In this document: positions 1 to 10,129 of the stretch, in pieces
Numbering within the stretch: the stretch's first letter is position 1
How the letters are laid out: each line of letters opens with the position of its first letter
DNA from: Aricia agestis
Taxonomy: Eukaryota > Arthropoda > Insecta > Lepidoptera > Lycaenidae
NCBI RefSeq assembly: GCF_905147365.1
Contig: NC_056408.1
Coordinates: 1,736,001-1,800,000 of the forward strand
DNA: 64,000 bases
Reading direction: 5' to 3'
The notes under the pieces: model-generated
The model's input: the letters and a program-made list of their open reading frames with translations, nothing else
The model's database searches: none
What the model was told of the DNA's origin: nothing
Made by a program: the position numbers and the translations under genes

Positions 1-606
1 TTTTTTATAATATGATAATGAATGATGCAGAACAAATCATTATGTTGTCTGCTGATAGAAATCTAAATAACAATGTTTTATTAATGTTAAGATGTAGGTC
101 GCATCGGATTCATACCGGCCAAATGCATACCTACGTGTTACGACCTAGGTATCAGTCAATTATTCTAACCATAAGTTTATAAATGGACCTAATGTTAACA
201 ATGAATTCTATATTTTCAATCCACGACTCTTTCCAAGTGAAAAAACATTGAGATCTTCAACGGAACAAGAGAATTCCCGTCCCGGAAGGAAAATATGAAA
301 GCTGGTAGAATAATTCCAATAAATTATTAATCCTTAAGTAGTTGAATGGGAAGAATTCCTAACTAATAGTTACGTAGTTGGTAATCTGTGCTGCAGACTC
401 TGAGCTAAGCCATCTTAAGCCGACCTATAAGTACTCAGCGAATTATGCACAGGTATTATGTACGCGTCTTTAGAATATATAATTATATACCTACTGTCTT
501 GACTTTTATTCTCTAGGTAAAGTGATTGAAAATTAACCTGTCAAGCCCCATAAGGACACCAGTGACCGCGACAACAATAGAATAACAATAGATTTCCATT
601 AATTAA
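1..606. other. AT-rich stretch, nothing recognised
   Basis: No open frame over 60 codons, no inverted repeat and no recognised repeat family was seen here. It ends at a fold-back element. Confidence 0.5.
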
Positions 607-767
607 CGGCCGCTCCCAATATTTGATCTATCTCTGGTTTTGCCCTACTAGAGATAGGAATAGCTCACAATTGACATTAGAGACATATTATATTTTATGT
701 CAATTGTGAGCTATTCCTATCTCTAGTAGGGCAAAACCAGAGATAGATCAAATATTGGGAACGGCCG
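607..767. mobile_element. Near-perfect fold-back MITE
   Basis: Two 70-bp arms (607-676 and 698-767) are reverse complements with a single difference, around a 21-bp loop. The ends are CGGCCG. TAA lies directly before the left end and directly after the right end, so a 3-bp TAA target duplication is likely, as in PIF/Harbinger-type MITEs. It encodes nothing. The near identity of the arms suggests recent insertion or arm-to-arm correction. Confidence 0.85.
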
Positions 768-1910
768 TAAGAGGTTTAAATTTTGATTATCATTTACTAT
801 CGTAATAAATGAAGTGTAAATCTTTTGAATAAGTTTTGAGTGCTTTGCGTGTGCTAATTATATTTTCTGGTACTTGAGTTATTAATTTCAAAATAAACAA
901 ATTGTAATTTTGGAAACTAAACTATAACGCCACCACATAAAATCATCAAATTTAAAAATAAATAAAATAAAGCATAAACGCTATTCGCAGCATCATTGTA
1001 TAACTCTTGACTCCTCATTGTTTAAAATCGGGCCAGTTCTCAAGCAGCTAAAAGAGGCCGTACATACATGAAACATACATAGACTGGCAAAATAATTAAT
1101 CCTTCATTTGGATTCGCAGTAATCGGGTAAAAATGGTGAGTTCCTGGTATAACGCTTTCATTGACGTTGTTGTAGCTCGATCTTAAGAGGAGTCCACACC
1201 GCCCTTTTTTTCATACAAACGTTGTCCCCTATTTCCTCCCTGGATAATGCTAGTAGAGTTATATTTTTTTTCCTGAATATCTACGGCCACCAATACAATG
1301 TCCCTATGTTTTCTTTTTTTGATTTGATTCAAGATATGAACGTTCAAAAACCCAAAAAAATGGCCAGACTTTTCGCTGTGTTCAAAATCCAGAAAATAGA
1401 TTTGGCTAGATTATACAAAAAAAAATATCGAAACACAGCTCAAGCCTTTTTTTTAATATTTAATGAAAAAAGTACTTAAATCGCTTAAGTTTTGGAGAAG
1501 GAATCAGGGGACAAAGAATCGTTGATTTTCTGGATTTTCTGCAGTTGTCTCTATCGCGTTCTGCGGTATAGGCTTGAGGTAAGGGAGGGGAAAATATATT
1601 TACGCGACCGAAATTCTGCGACTCACAAATTACGCTCGTTTGGCTTCACCCTAAAGCACTTATAACGCGCATGACGACGCTCCACATCAAAAATATAAAA
1701 CGCTGACAAAAAAACTCCATAGTAATCTGATCTGTCTCGAAACGTCTTCTTCTGTACGCTATAGCATTCAGACAACGGACACCAAAATGCGGGTACGTAA
1801 AAATAATTATAAAGACAACAGAACCTATGACAAAGCATTTGAGGTTTTCTTTACTCGTCATTATTTTTTTCTGTCCCATGGAATCTTAGATGTAGTATTT
1901 AAACGTTATC
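768..1910. other. Unassigned, possibly an old dispersed repeat at 1185-1620
   Basis: An 85-codon frame at 1222-1479 is rich in Phe and Lys and has no recognisable domain. The stretch around 1185-1320 reads like a dispersed lepidopteran repeat, but I could not find its ends. No gene is supported. Confidence 0.3.
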
Positions 1911-2246
1911 CATTTTTTTATGAAATAAGGGGGCAAACGAGCAAACGGATCACCCGATGGAAAGCAACTTCCGTCTCCCATGGACACTCGCAGCATCAGA
2001 AGAGCTGCAGGTGCATTGCCGGCCTCTTAAGAGGGAATAGGGTAATAGGGGAGGGTAGGGATGGGAAGGGAAGGGAATAGGGGAGGGTAGGGAAGGGAAT
2101 AGGGTAGGGGATTGGGCCTCCGGTAAATTCACTCACTCGGCGAAACACAGCGCAAGCGCTTCACGCCGGTTTTCTGTGAGAACGTGGTATTTCTCCGGTC
2201 GAGCCAGCCCATTCGTGCCGAAGCATGGCTCTCCCACGTCTTACTT
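1911..2246 (-). mobile_element. LINE-tail Z retroposon, copy 1
   Basis: On the minus strand it starts with GTGGGAGAGCCATGC, runs through a C/T-rich (CCCTA-like) middle, and ends with the shared tail GTGACCCGTTTGCTCGTTTG plus a short A-rich tract. Related copies lie at 30578, 31443, 46360 and 56651. The tail matches the end of the LINE reverse transcriptase fragment near 19.3 kb, so this family is probably mobilised by that LINE. Confidence 0.75.
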
Positions 2247-2250
2247 ATAA

Positions 2251-2415
2251 TATTATCTAAAATTTGTCTGTTTGTCTGTTAGCTCTTCACGCCTATAACG
2301 TCTCTGAACCACTTTTGCTGAAATTTAATATGGAGATACTTTTTATCCCGGATTTTTTTTTATTTCTCTGGCTATAAATTACTTTTTGCGCAAAGGATTT
2401 GCGGGCGTCATCTAG
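2251..2415 (+). mobile_element. Hel-B Helitron-like fragment
   Basis: It carries the family order GTCTGTCTG run, TTCACGCC, CTGAAATTTAATATGGAGATACTTT, and the 3-prime end GCGGGCGTCATCTAG. The last four bases CTAG preceded by a GCAAC/GTTGC-type hairpin fit a Helitron 3-prime end. The 5-prime end is not intact and no protein is encoded. Confidence 0.65.
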
Positions 2416-2682
2416 AATAGAATAAGGGATAGTAATGCAATTAGAGATACCTAGCTTAGTCTAGAGCCATTCCGTCCGTCAGTCCGTCCGTCCGTCCGTC
2501 CGTCCGTCTGTCCGCTCAACCGATTTTGATAAAATTTGGTAATGGGGGTACTTTGTCCCAGGTCCCAGAGTCCCAGCAAAACTGGAAAGGACATAGGATA
2601 GGTACTTTTTACTTAGGTACTTTTAGGTATTAGTACTTAAAGGTACTTTTTGCGCAACGGAGTAATTGCGGGCGTCATCTAG
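2416..2682 (+). mobile_element. Hel-B Helitron-like copy directly behind the previous one
   Basis: A second Hel-B copy follows in the same orientation and ends in GGGCGTCATCTAG. Its microsatellite is (TCCG)n instead of the usual (GTCT)n. An extra stretch rich in AGGTACTTTT lies inside. It is head-to-tail with the copy at 2251. Confidence 0.65.
2467..2513 (+). repeat. (TCCG)n microsatellite
   Basis: About ten near-perfect TCCG units inside the Hel-B copy. Its position matches the (GTCT)n tract of other copies, so it likely grew from that tract. Confidence 0.9.
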
Positions 2683-2697
2683 CATAGAGGAATAAAG

Positions 2698-3071
2698 ATG
2701 AAACCCTTTGTATCCTTTTTGACGAAAAATGCGGAAATGTAGGTGAATGAAATTTTGCACAGTTATAGTTTATATGGTGAAGGAGTGCATCGAGCAAGTA
2801 TTATTTTGAAATTATGCTTTTATTATACATTTTTTAACAAATAAAACATTACACACACTACAATGTACAGTGTGCCACTACCATCTTTTTGCATGACAAG
2901 CCTATACATACGAATTAGACTCTTTTGTTTATGGTTAAAGTATGTTGTCAAATTAAAAATGGATTGTTGTTGTTTTTATTAAATCTGAAATAATCAATAC
3001 TTTAAACGGGGAGCCAAAAGAAAAAGATAATTAAATTTAAGGTCGAATTTCGACCATTGGGCGATCTCTAG
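2698..3071 (+). mobile_element. Hel-D Helitron-like element, copy 1
   Basis: The 3-prime end has a perfect hairpin GGTCGAATTTCGACC followed by ATTGGGCGATCTCTAG at 3068-3071 and then T. Hairpin plus CTAG plus T fits a Helitron terminus. The body matches the copy at 29940-30459 over more than 300 bp, including TTTTGCACAGTTATAGTTT. The 5-prime boundary is uncertain. Confidence 0.65.
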
Positions 3072-3924
3072 TTTGATGTAATTAGACATACATTACAGAT
3101 GTAGGTAAGTAGTATATACATGCAGTAGTACTTATACATATACATACAGCTGTAGTACATACCCACATACATTACAGATCTAAAACTACTTACATGCTAC
3201 TTACCAGCTTAGCCTAGAAAACTTTAAGTTTGTCTTTTTGGACATCATCTTTATTGTATTATAATTAGTTTCATAATAAGAACCATCCATTACTATAATA
3301 ATATTATTGTTCGTTCCGGACCGTGTCGTATCGTGGAGGACCTAATGCCAACTTACCTTCGAGGTTTTCCTAATAACATGGGATAAACCGAAAAGCTAGG
3401 TAATTTGAAACCCTTGAAAATAGAGGTTATACATTATCATAATAAATTGAATATATTCTCGGATGAAAAGGTGATGTCTTAGATAATATCTCAGAGGCTT
3501 AACCTCTTTGAGTCTTTACTTTACGATGACAATAATTTTTCACGTACCACGTATAATGTTACCTTGCCTGACTTATTTACATTTTCACAGAATATAGAAA
3601 GTCTCTGGTGTTTTGCAATGAAGAAAATTGAAAAAGTTAAATTTTAGTGATCACTAAATTCATTGTACTATAACATATAGTTTAGCTCCAGAAAAAAAAT
3701 CAAGTATGACTGGATTTGAAATGTTTTTGTACTATATTGTTCTATCATAGTGTAGCACTAATTGTGAAATAAGTAAAAAAAAATGAATTTAAACATAGTA
3801 GAAATAGTCGAACAACTCCAAAAAACTCCTGTAAATAATTATTGAACGTTTATTCAGTTATGCAACTAATACGGCAGCAAAATAAAGGGGTTTCTCAACT
3901 TTTTGTCCATCAGCCATCACCTTT
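3072..3924. other. Unassigned, with one possible small minus-strand exon
   Basis: Mostly AT-rich. On the minus strand 3357-3412 has an acceptor-like CTATTTTCAAG, a 56-bp segment open in one frame (GFKLPSFSVYPM...) and a strong donor GAAG|GTAAGTTG. The reading is too short to name and could be chance. Confidence 0.2.
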
Positions 3925-4197
3925 GTCTAGTTGTCCATACTAACAAATATTATACATGTGAAATCTATCTGTCTGTTACATCTTAACACTTAAAGAGCTG
4001 AACCGGTTTTGAGGTTTGGTATGGAGACACTTTGAGTCCAAGGAAAGAACATAGGATTTTTTATTTCTGGAAAATGTACAGTTCTCGCGCGATAATTGTG
4101 GTCGTTAATGACCTTTGTTGTTAAAAAGCGACCTTAAATAAATTAATTAAAAAAAAAAAGAATTTTGGCGAAACGGAGTTGCGGCCGTCATGTTACA
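3925..4197 (+). mobile_element. Hel-B Helitron-like, diverged
   Basis: It shows the order TCCATACTAACAAATATTAT, CTGTCTGTTAC, GGTTTGGTATGGAGACACTTTG, GGCGAAACGGAGTTGCGG. The family GCGCAACGGAGTTGCGGG hairpin is degraded and the CTAG end is lost. Confidence 0.6.
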
Positions 4198-5336
4198 TGT
4201 AGTGCATAAGAGATTGTGTAATAGTATTTTGAAAAGATTAAACCGATTTCAAAGTTGTACGTGATTGATAATTAAAATTTACTTTATATCAAAAACTACT
4301 GGACCTATTTTGATGTAACTTGCAGTTTTCCCTAATTTGAACAACACCAAGTACAACAAAAAAATAATTACTGAAATTGGATTAGTAGTTTCGAAGATAT
4401 GCGACCACAAACATAAAAACATACATACATACACTTTTTTGTTCAGACACTGATCTAGACTAACACAATATACAAAAACTGGGCATTTCTAGAAATATTA
4501 CAAACATACGCGTCGAATTAATAACCTCGTTTTTTGAAGTCGCTTATTAACACAGTGCAATGCTAACCTAACTTTTAAGTTTAGAAGCCTTTTGTATATA
4601 AGAGTAAAACAGATTCAGAAAACCACATTTTGGCGGTTACGACAGCTCATTAAACGAGTATTTGGACAGACTTGAATACACGTATTCTAGGATAACATTA
4701 GTGCCAACTTTATATTTGAATTGTTAACCTAATTAGGTTGTATGAAACTTGTATACTAAGAGAATTTGTTATGTAATTTGTTGTAGGAAATATTCTTATT
4801 TTGAACAGATTATTAGATTTTATATGAACAGACATGTACATATTGAACATTTTTTCCATCGTTTTAGTTTATTTTTATTATTGTGTTTAATTTTATGTGT
4901 AATGACGTCTGAAAAGTTTTATAATTCAGTAAAACAAGTTTTTTTTACTCTATATAGACAACAAGTTTGAAAACTTAAAAATATAAACTTATTTTTCTCA
5001 ATAGCAAAAGTACGTCTACCTTACTTAGGTTTGTCAATTAATAGCTCAATATCCAGATGTTTTGATTTCTAACTACTGAATTGAATAAAATTGTTTTTTT
5101 TAACGAGTAGAAGATTTCTGAACCCAAGTTTATTACAAATTCGGTCCATAGACTCGAAAGTCTTTTATATTCATAAGTGGTGGACATCAAAGAATATCAA
5201 GACATCTCAGGAATCAGGATAAGAACCTCTTAACAACTTTCCATTAAAAGTTCTGTACGATTCGGCGGCAAAAATATGCAAAAATGTTAACATTTTTTGG
5301 ACACTTACATTTTCGTTTTTTTACGTAACTATAGGT
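4198..5336. other. AT-rich stretch, nothing recognised
   Basis: A 73-codon frame at 4749-4970 is low-complexity and has no match to a known domain. No inverted repeat or family member was recognised. Confidence 0.4.
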
Positions 5337-5605
5337 ACTAAAGATCGCCCAATGGTCGAAATTCGACCTTAGTTTCAACGACATTAGGACTAAAAATATT
5401 GACTTCATCATATAATCTCTTTTTCAGCTGATCTCAGACTGGCCGTGTAAGCATTGTCTAATAGTAACTACCTATCAGATTCAATAAAAAAAAAAAACTA
5501 TAATCCATTTTCAATTTGTCACCTTCTTGTCAGCAGACTTCAACCATAAAAGTAAAGTAAAAAAATACAATACATGTTTACAATATTTATAGGATACAAT
5601 GTTTT
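5337..5605 (-). mobile_element. Hel-D Helitron-like element, copy 3
   Basis: Reverse orientation. GATCGCCCAATGGTCGAAAT at the left is the reverse complement of the Hel-D 3-prime hairpin region. The last CTAG has changed to TTAG. The internal part with CACGGCC and TAATCCATTTTCAATTTG matches 30240-30400. Confidence 0.65.
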
Positions 5606-5681
5606 TGGCTCACGTATTAATATATAGATTTAATAACTGTACATGGGCAATTTGAGATACCTATTTAGTTTTTATTAGTCG

Positions 5682-5862
5682 CTAGATGACACCTACAACT
5701 CCGTTGCGCCTAAGTTCGATTATCGCGCGGGAACCGTACATTTTTCAGGGATAAAAAGTATCTTGTTACCATTCCCGGGACTCAAAGTATCTCCGAACCC
5801 AACAAAATCGGTTCAACGGTTAATAAACAGACATACATACACTCTTTCGTATTTATAATATT
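5682..5862 (-). mobile_element. Hel-B Helitron-like copy
   Basis: Reverse orientation, starting at CTAG (5682-5685), then the ACTCCGTTGCGCC hairpin region, CAAAGTATCTCC, AATCGGTTCAACGG and a degraded CAGACATACA tract, ending at the TATTTATAATATTA terminus. It lies directly against the next Helitron-like end. Confidence 0.75.
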
Positions 5863-5864
5863 AA

Positions 5865-5992
5865 CTAGCTGTCCCGGTGAACTTCGTGTCACTTTAAAAC
5901 CTTCCCTGGACTTCAAGGATAATAATTATAAGACTAAAATAATTATCCAAATCAGTTCAGTCGTTATCGAGTTATAGCGTTACTAATACAAT
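5865..5992 (-). mobile_element. Hel-E Helitron-like end
   Basis: CTAGCTGTCCCGGTGAACTT reads as the reverse complement of a CTAG 3-prime end. The same family is at 63711-63858 on the plus strand and a relative is at 33826. The shared middle is CCTGGACTTC then AAATCAGTTCAG. Confidence 0.6.
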
Positions 5993-6394
5993 TAAAGGTC
6001 CATAACATTTCAATATATTCAGCCCGTACATGCACATAGGCCCTTAAAATGAATCAAGATTTGATAAGCAATTTCCTTGTCAGGCCCAGAGCAATTACTA
6101 CCAAAAAGCCATTATGTCCTGATTGTAAATCCGACTGTCTCGTCCGACTCAAACGTTTCATAAGCAAATAAATGCACAGAGACAGCCATTTGAACTAACA
6201 ACAGGCTTCGTCTTACTAATACTGCCACTGTTCGTGATTGCTATCTATTCGTTTGACCCGTTCTCATACTTTATAGACATGCCATTCTAAGACTTAAATT
6301 TTATAGCATTCATATAAGTGGAACATAGTATTATATTAGTACTAAAAAAGCTGCTATTACAGTTCCATATCATTTGCAGAGTATTTTCATAGTC
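5993..6394. other. Nothing recognised
   Basis: No repeat, exon or inverted structure was identified. Confidence 0.4.
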
Positions 6395-6397
6395 TTA

Positions 6398-6547
6398 GGG
6401 ACAATTCAGACCGCAAAGCGACGCGTAGATGAATTTCTAAATTTGTATTGAATTGACAGATTTGCAAGGCGTGTCACGCAATTGAAATCTGTCAAATTGA
6501 TTCTTTAGAAATGCATCTACGCGTGGCGTTGCGGTCTGAATTGACCC
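6398..6547. mobile_element. MITE family A, copy 1
   Basis: The inverted ends start GGGxCAATTCAGACCGCAA and carry the inner motif ACGCGTAGATG. TTA flanks both sides (6395-6397 and 6548-6550), a 3-bp target duplication typical of PIF/Harbinger-type elements. A second copy lies inside the intron of the secreted-peptide gene at 43338. Confidence 0.85.
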
Positions 6548-6550
6548 TTA

Positions 6551-7094
6551 ATCTAGTGTAGACGTCGTGTCCAACAAGTTTCAAGCTTATGCGAGTTGAA
6601 TTGGTAGATTGTGAAGATGTGTAACATAAATTAATAAATTTAGTTATTAAAAAATTTAATGTTTCAAAGAAGATGTAATAAGCCGAAACAGGGTGACTCA
6701 AAGGGTCATTCTGAATAACTTTAGTACTAGGACTTTTTGAAATTCGCGAAAAAAAATGGATTCTCCATAGAAACTTTGTTGACTTTTTACCATCAAAAAA
6801 CAACATTTATAGTCGCGAATTTCAAAAAGTCGTAGAACAAAGTTGTTCACGATGTCCCCTGAGTCACCACCTTTCGGCTGACTGACTCACAACCTTTTAA
6901 GTTATTTGAAACTGTCGAATATTTTTTAAGTTCCGAGGAGACTAATTAAAGTACATTTTGTTTTGCAACACCTACGAATAATAAAATATGTTTTGCTCTA
7001 CTTGTCGCCATTACAATATTATAATTTATGCTAGTATCACCGAGTTATTGATATTATATTAGTTAATATTGTCTTAGTTATTAAAATAGCACGC
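6551..7094. other. Nothing named
   Basis: Around 6710-6850 the words CGAATTTCAAAAAGTCGTAG and CTAGGACTTTTTGAAATTCG form a loose inverted pair that may be a decayed fold-back. A 104-codon minus frame at 6492-6806 overlaps MITE A and this pair, and I do not regard it as a gene. Confidence 0.35.
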
Positions 7095-7260
7095 AATAAA
7101 CTGGAGTTGGACCGGGCACTATCTTCCGATGCAAATTATTTAAGTGGAGCTGCAAGCAAGTAACCTTATGGTATCTTAAGAGGAGACACCAGAAGACAGG
7201 GGCGTCCGAAGACAAGATGGAGTGATGATATATTTCGGAATAAAAGGGCTATATTATTAT
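7095..7260 (+). pseudogene. RTE-type LINE C-terminal scrap
   Basis: Translation gives WSWTGHYLPM, and after a gap with stops GDTRRQGRPKTRWSDDI. WxWxGH followed by GRPKTRWxDDI is the usual C-terminal signature of RTE-clade reverse transcriptase ORFs. Only about 50 codons remain and they are broken by stops. The same clade left a larger piece at 21120. Confidence 0.7.
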
Positions 7261-7971
7261 AAATTGTCTTATTTGGAACATCTGTGACGTATGAAAAACG
7301 ATATTATATCCGAAAGACATCAACTAGTATACTTTAAGATCAAAGTGTAAAAACGCATCCTGTGGAACACGGAAGTACGATCTCCGAGAATAGCGCCCGA
7401 ATGCAGTACAATTTATTAGCCGGTTTGAATTTATGTACTTAATTTGAAGTTAAATCTGCTAATGAATCAAGACGTCTCGAGCGGGATCGTTAGCCTCAAT
7501 TCATTTACTTAATTACTAGATAATATACGGATTGTCTTAAAAACAAGAGCTCGACCTACTTCAGTGGAGATTGCCAGAACCAGAACTACAATAAAGTTTA
7601 TTGCGTTAAAAAATTTGTCCTGGGCAAAAGTAGCTTATATTTATTTAAAACAAAACTAATATTTTTTATAATTCTAAGGTAAGTATATATTATAAGGTAA
7701 GGTATTCCCATGTGATGTTATGGTTTTAGTTATGCACTGCACACTCAGATTCACTCTCAGTATAATATGCTGTAAAGAGAAACGAGTCAGAAAATAATCA
7801 AAATCAAATATTTTTCATCCGAGTGTAACTACTAATTATATATAACTACTAATTAAACTAATAATAATTTGTCACAATATAATATTATAATATCAATTTA
7901 ATACTAAGTAATTTATTGTTCACGAGAAATACTTGCTAATCTACTCAAATATTATATTAATTACATTTCAT
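7261..7971. other. Nothing recognised
   Basis: AT-rich with no open frame of note and no recognised family. Confidence 0.4.
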
Positions 7972-7974
7972 TAA

Positions 7975-8091
7975 GGGCATGTTTCACCAGTTCTTGATAA
8001 AGTGCCGAGTTATTTGACCGTTGCTTTATACTCTATCTGTCAAGTGTATATAGCCCATCCGGCACTTATCAAGATGTGGTGAAACAGGCCC
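7975..8091. mobile_element. MITE family B, copy 1
   Basis: The inverted ends read GGGCATGTTTCACCA and GGGCCTGTTTCACCA, followed on both arms by CTTGATAAGTGCCG-like sequence. The flanks are TTAA and TTA. Copy 2 is at 52318. The GGGCCTGTTT start and TTA duplication suggest a PIF/Harbinger origin. Confidence 0.85.
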
Positions 8092-8388
8092 TTAGATTCA
8101 TAGTACATATTATTATTCAGTGTAGATATCCAGTGTATTGTACCCTGGTTGTAAAAATGAAAGCAATGGAGACGCCGTTCCTGTAACCTATTTCCATTGA
8201 TACAGTTTTGATCTGTATGAGCAATCTATCTTTCTATTCTGCTCCACTAAAAGATTGTAGCAAACATTCACGAGAATATTTCAAATGAAACAATATTAAT
8301 AAAAATTGTTTTATTTCTGAATACTTACATAGATTTAAAAAAAATACTTTCAGAATAGAAGTGCATAGGTAGTGGTGTCTACCACCGG

Positions 8389-8600
8389 TCTTCCATACTA
8401 TCATATTTTACTAAGTATTATACATGCGAAAGTATGTGAGTCTGTTCCCTCACGCTTAAACTGCCAAACCAATTTTCCAGAAATTTGGTATGTACGTGTT
8501 TGGTACTGTGTTATTCCCAGGAAAGGATATAACACAGTTTTTTTGTTGCGGAAAATGTACGATTCAAAGAAATTAATTTCGGTGCAACGGAGCTGGGTGT
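8389..8600 (+). mobile_element. Hel-B Helitron-like, strongly diverged
   Basis: It keeps CATACTATCATATTTTACTAAG, ATGCGAAAGTATGTG, GGTATGTACGTG and GGTGCAACGGAGCTGGGTGT in the family order. The CTAG end is lost. Confidence 0.5.
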
Positions 8601-8653
8601 CTTAAGTGTGTCTTCTAGAGTCTTTATAAAGTCATATTTAAAGAAAGTCTGCG

Positions 8654-8945
8654 TAAGAGCCCCCGCAGACTGCAGCCTTTTTTTTTAGTCGGCCGATTGT
8701 TTGATCGAAAGCTTATCTTCGTACCGAGAAGATGTGTGAAGGTGCGCACACTAAACGAATTGTATCGGCCGATAATAATGTACTGGGCCTCTATCATGAG
8801 CTCTTAAATCCATTCTTTTTACGTCCTTATCTGACTGTATAAGGACGTAAAGTGAATGGATTTAAGAGCTCATGATAGAGGCCCTGAAACCCCAGTTTAG
8901 TCAAACTGTCGGCCGACTAAACTCTGTAGTCTGCAGGGGCTCTTA
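8654..8945. mobile_element. MITE family D, copy 1, with a nested fold-back
   Basis: The ends are inverted copies of TAAGAGCCCCCGCAGACTGCA, with inner TCGGCCGA on both sides. Flanking TAA/TTA suggests a 3-bp target duplication. A second, independent palindrome sits inside at 8785-8884. Copy 2 of this family is at 32874. Confidence 0.85.
8785..8884. mobile_element. Fold-back element nested in MITE D
   Basis: Ends GGGCCTCTATCATGAGC and its exact reverse complement. The arms are about 46 bp, differ by about one base, and have a short loop. It shares no sequence with its host MITE, so it is a later insertion. Confidence 0.85.
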
Positions 8946-8999
8946 ATTCCTTCGGCTTGTATTGTATTCTAGAATAGCTATTGCTATCATGAGTATAAA

Positions 9000-9115
9000 T
9001 TCTCATAATAACTCCTCTGGTGGAAAAGTAATCATAATTATGATAGTTTTCATTCCCATAAAATATAGAGTTTTGGCGCGATAAACTAATTTCGGCGCAA
9101 TTTGCAAGCAACATC
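9000..9115 (+). mobile_element. Hel-B remnant
   Basis: GTTTTGGCGCGATAAACTAATTTCGGCGCAA resembles the 3-prime third of Hel-B. Both ends are lost. Confidence 0.35.
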
Positions 9116-9684
9116 TACTATTTTTTTAAATAAGTATTAAAAAAATACAATAAAAAAGTACCTACCTACCTGAGTTCTAAAAAGTTTTAAAATATTCAAA
9201 CGTAAACTTAACTAAAAAGCTCGACTACATCCAAAAGGAATAAAAGCGCAACAAAAGTATTCTCTTTCTAAATAATAAATATTCACACCGAGTAAGTTCT
9301 GAGAGTAGTTTAAGAGCTTCTGCTAAGTGCACGAGGCATCTGAAATAAATAGAGCGAAAAATACCTACTTGACAACCCACGCACCATAATATGGGTGACT
9401 TGTAAGTAGGCATATACCCTCCACATTTCACCGCGTGTTCACGTTGAATGTTTGAGAAAATTGTTTTTCATCAAATACCTAATAAGCGTATACAAAGCCT
9501 AATAATTGTGGTGGTTAAAGCATATTGTATTGATTATTAATATTGAAGAAAATATTATAAGTTTTGTATAATATTAAATGAAACAGTAGATATTAATTTC
9601 ATACATAAATTTTAAAGTAAGTATTTGTAGCTTTAAAAGCTCACTTTTCACTTACTTAGATCCATTATAAGTAAATTCACTTAC
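9116..9684. other. Probable intron start of the minus-strand gene at 9763; no further exon confirmed
   Basis: On the minus strand a strong acceptor CTCTATTTATTTCAG lies just above 9392 and is followed by a frame open for 36 codons. That frame is out of phase with the exon at 9685-9763, and the in-phase reading stops after five codons. I therefore do not join them. Confidence 0.3.
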
Positions 9685-9763
9685 CGTATGTGGTAGACAC
9701 GATTAGCAAAATGGCATTCAAGATGTACGAATGCCACCGCAATCTCTTCAAGTCGCAGGCCAT
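9685..9763 (-). CDS. First coding exon of a secreted or membrane protein gene
   Basis: On the minus strand the ATG at 9763 has a strong insect start context (AACAAAATGG) and opens 26 codons plus one base, ending at donor TACG|GTAAGTG, which matches the full consensus. The product starts MACDLKRLRW and continues into a hydrophobic run (YILNAILLIVS, residues 14-24), so it looks like a signal peptide or signal anchor with a basic n-region. A signal-peptide exon that ends in phase 1 is common in secreted and immunoglobulin-superfamily genes. That is known of such families and is not proof of identity. The following exons should lie at lower coordinates; none was confirmed, so the introns must be long or the gene leaves the window. 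The product is not recognised. Confidence 0.55.
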
Positions 9764-9867
9764 TTTGTTATAAATCTCTATGCACTTAATTGGTTTACAC
9801 TCTTCGTCGTTTCATCGTCACAAATTAATCTATCGTCTTTAATTTACAGCCTCTAAAACGTTTCGAA

Positions 9868-9907
9868 CATCTGAAACTCCCCGCCGAATCTGTCGGCATC
9901 TATTTAA
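9868..9907 (-). promoter_or_regulatory. Possible TATA-like and initiator pair
   Basis: On the minus strand TTAAATA (9901-9907) is followed about 35 bp later by TCAGATG at the initiator position (9868-9874). This would start a transcript about 110 nt upstream of the ATG at 9763. It competes with the alternative of a spliced leader from 10.2 kb. Confidence 0.2.
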
Positions 9908-10129
9908 GTCTAATAAACCCGTTGACAAACGATTAACTTTAGAGCTTTTAAAATTAATGTCGCGCCGTATACTATAAGCTTTTACGGGCCTATTTTTGTA
10001 CCGCGCACAACATAAGTTTTGGGGATGAAACTTAACATGTTCTAAAATTAGCTAAGCGAGTCCATAGTTTCGAGCTTATAAAAATGTCAATTTAGCACAC
10101 AAGAGCTTCAGCACTTTCATTTTCACAAC

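Noticed and set aside
1222..1479. 85-codon plus frame
   Set aside because: Low-complexity, in probable repeat sequence, with no gene signals.
9225..9391. Second exon for the gene starting at 9763
   Set aside because: The acceptor is good, but the phase from the first exon gives a stop after five codons; the longer open frame is out of phase.
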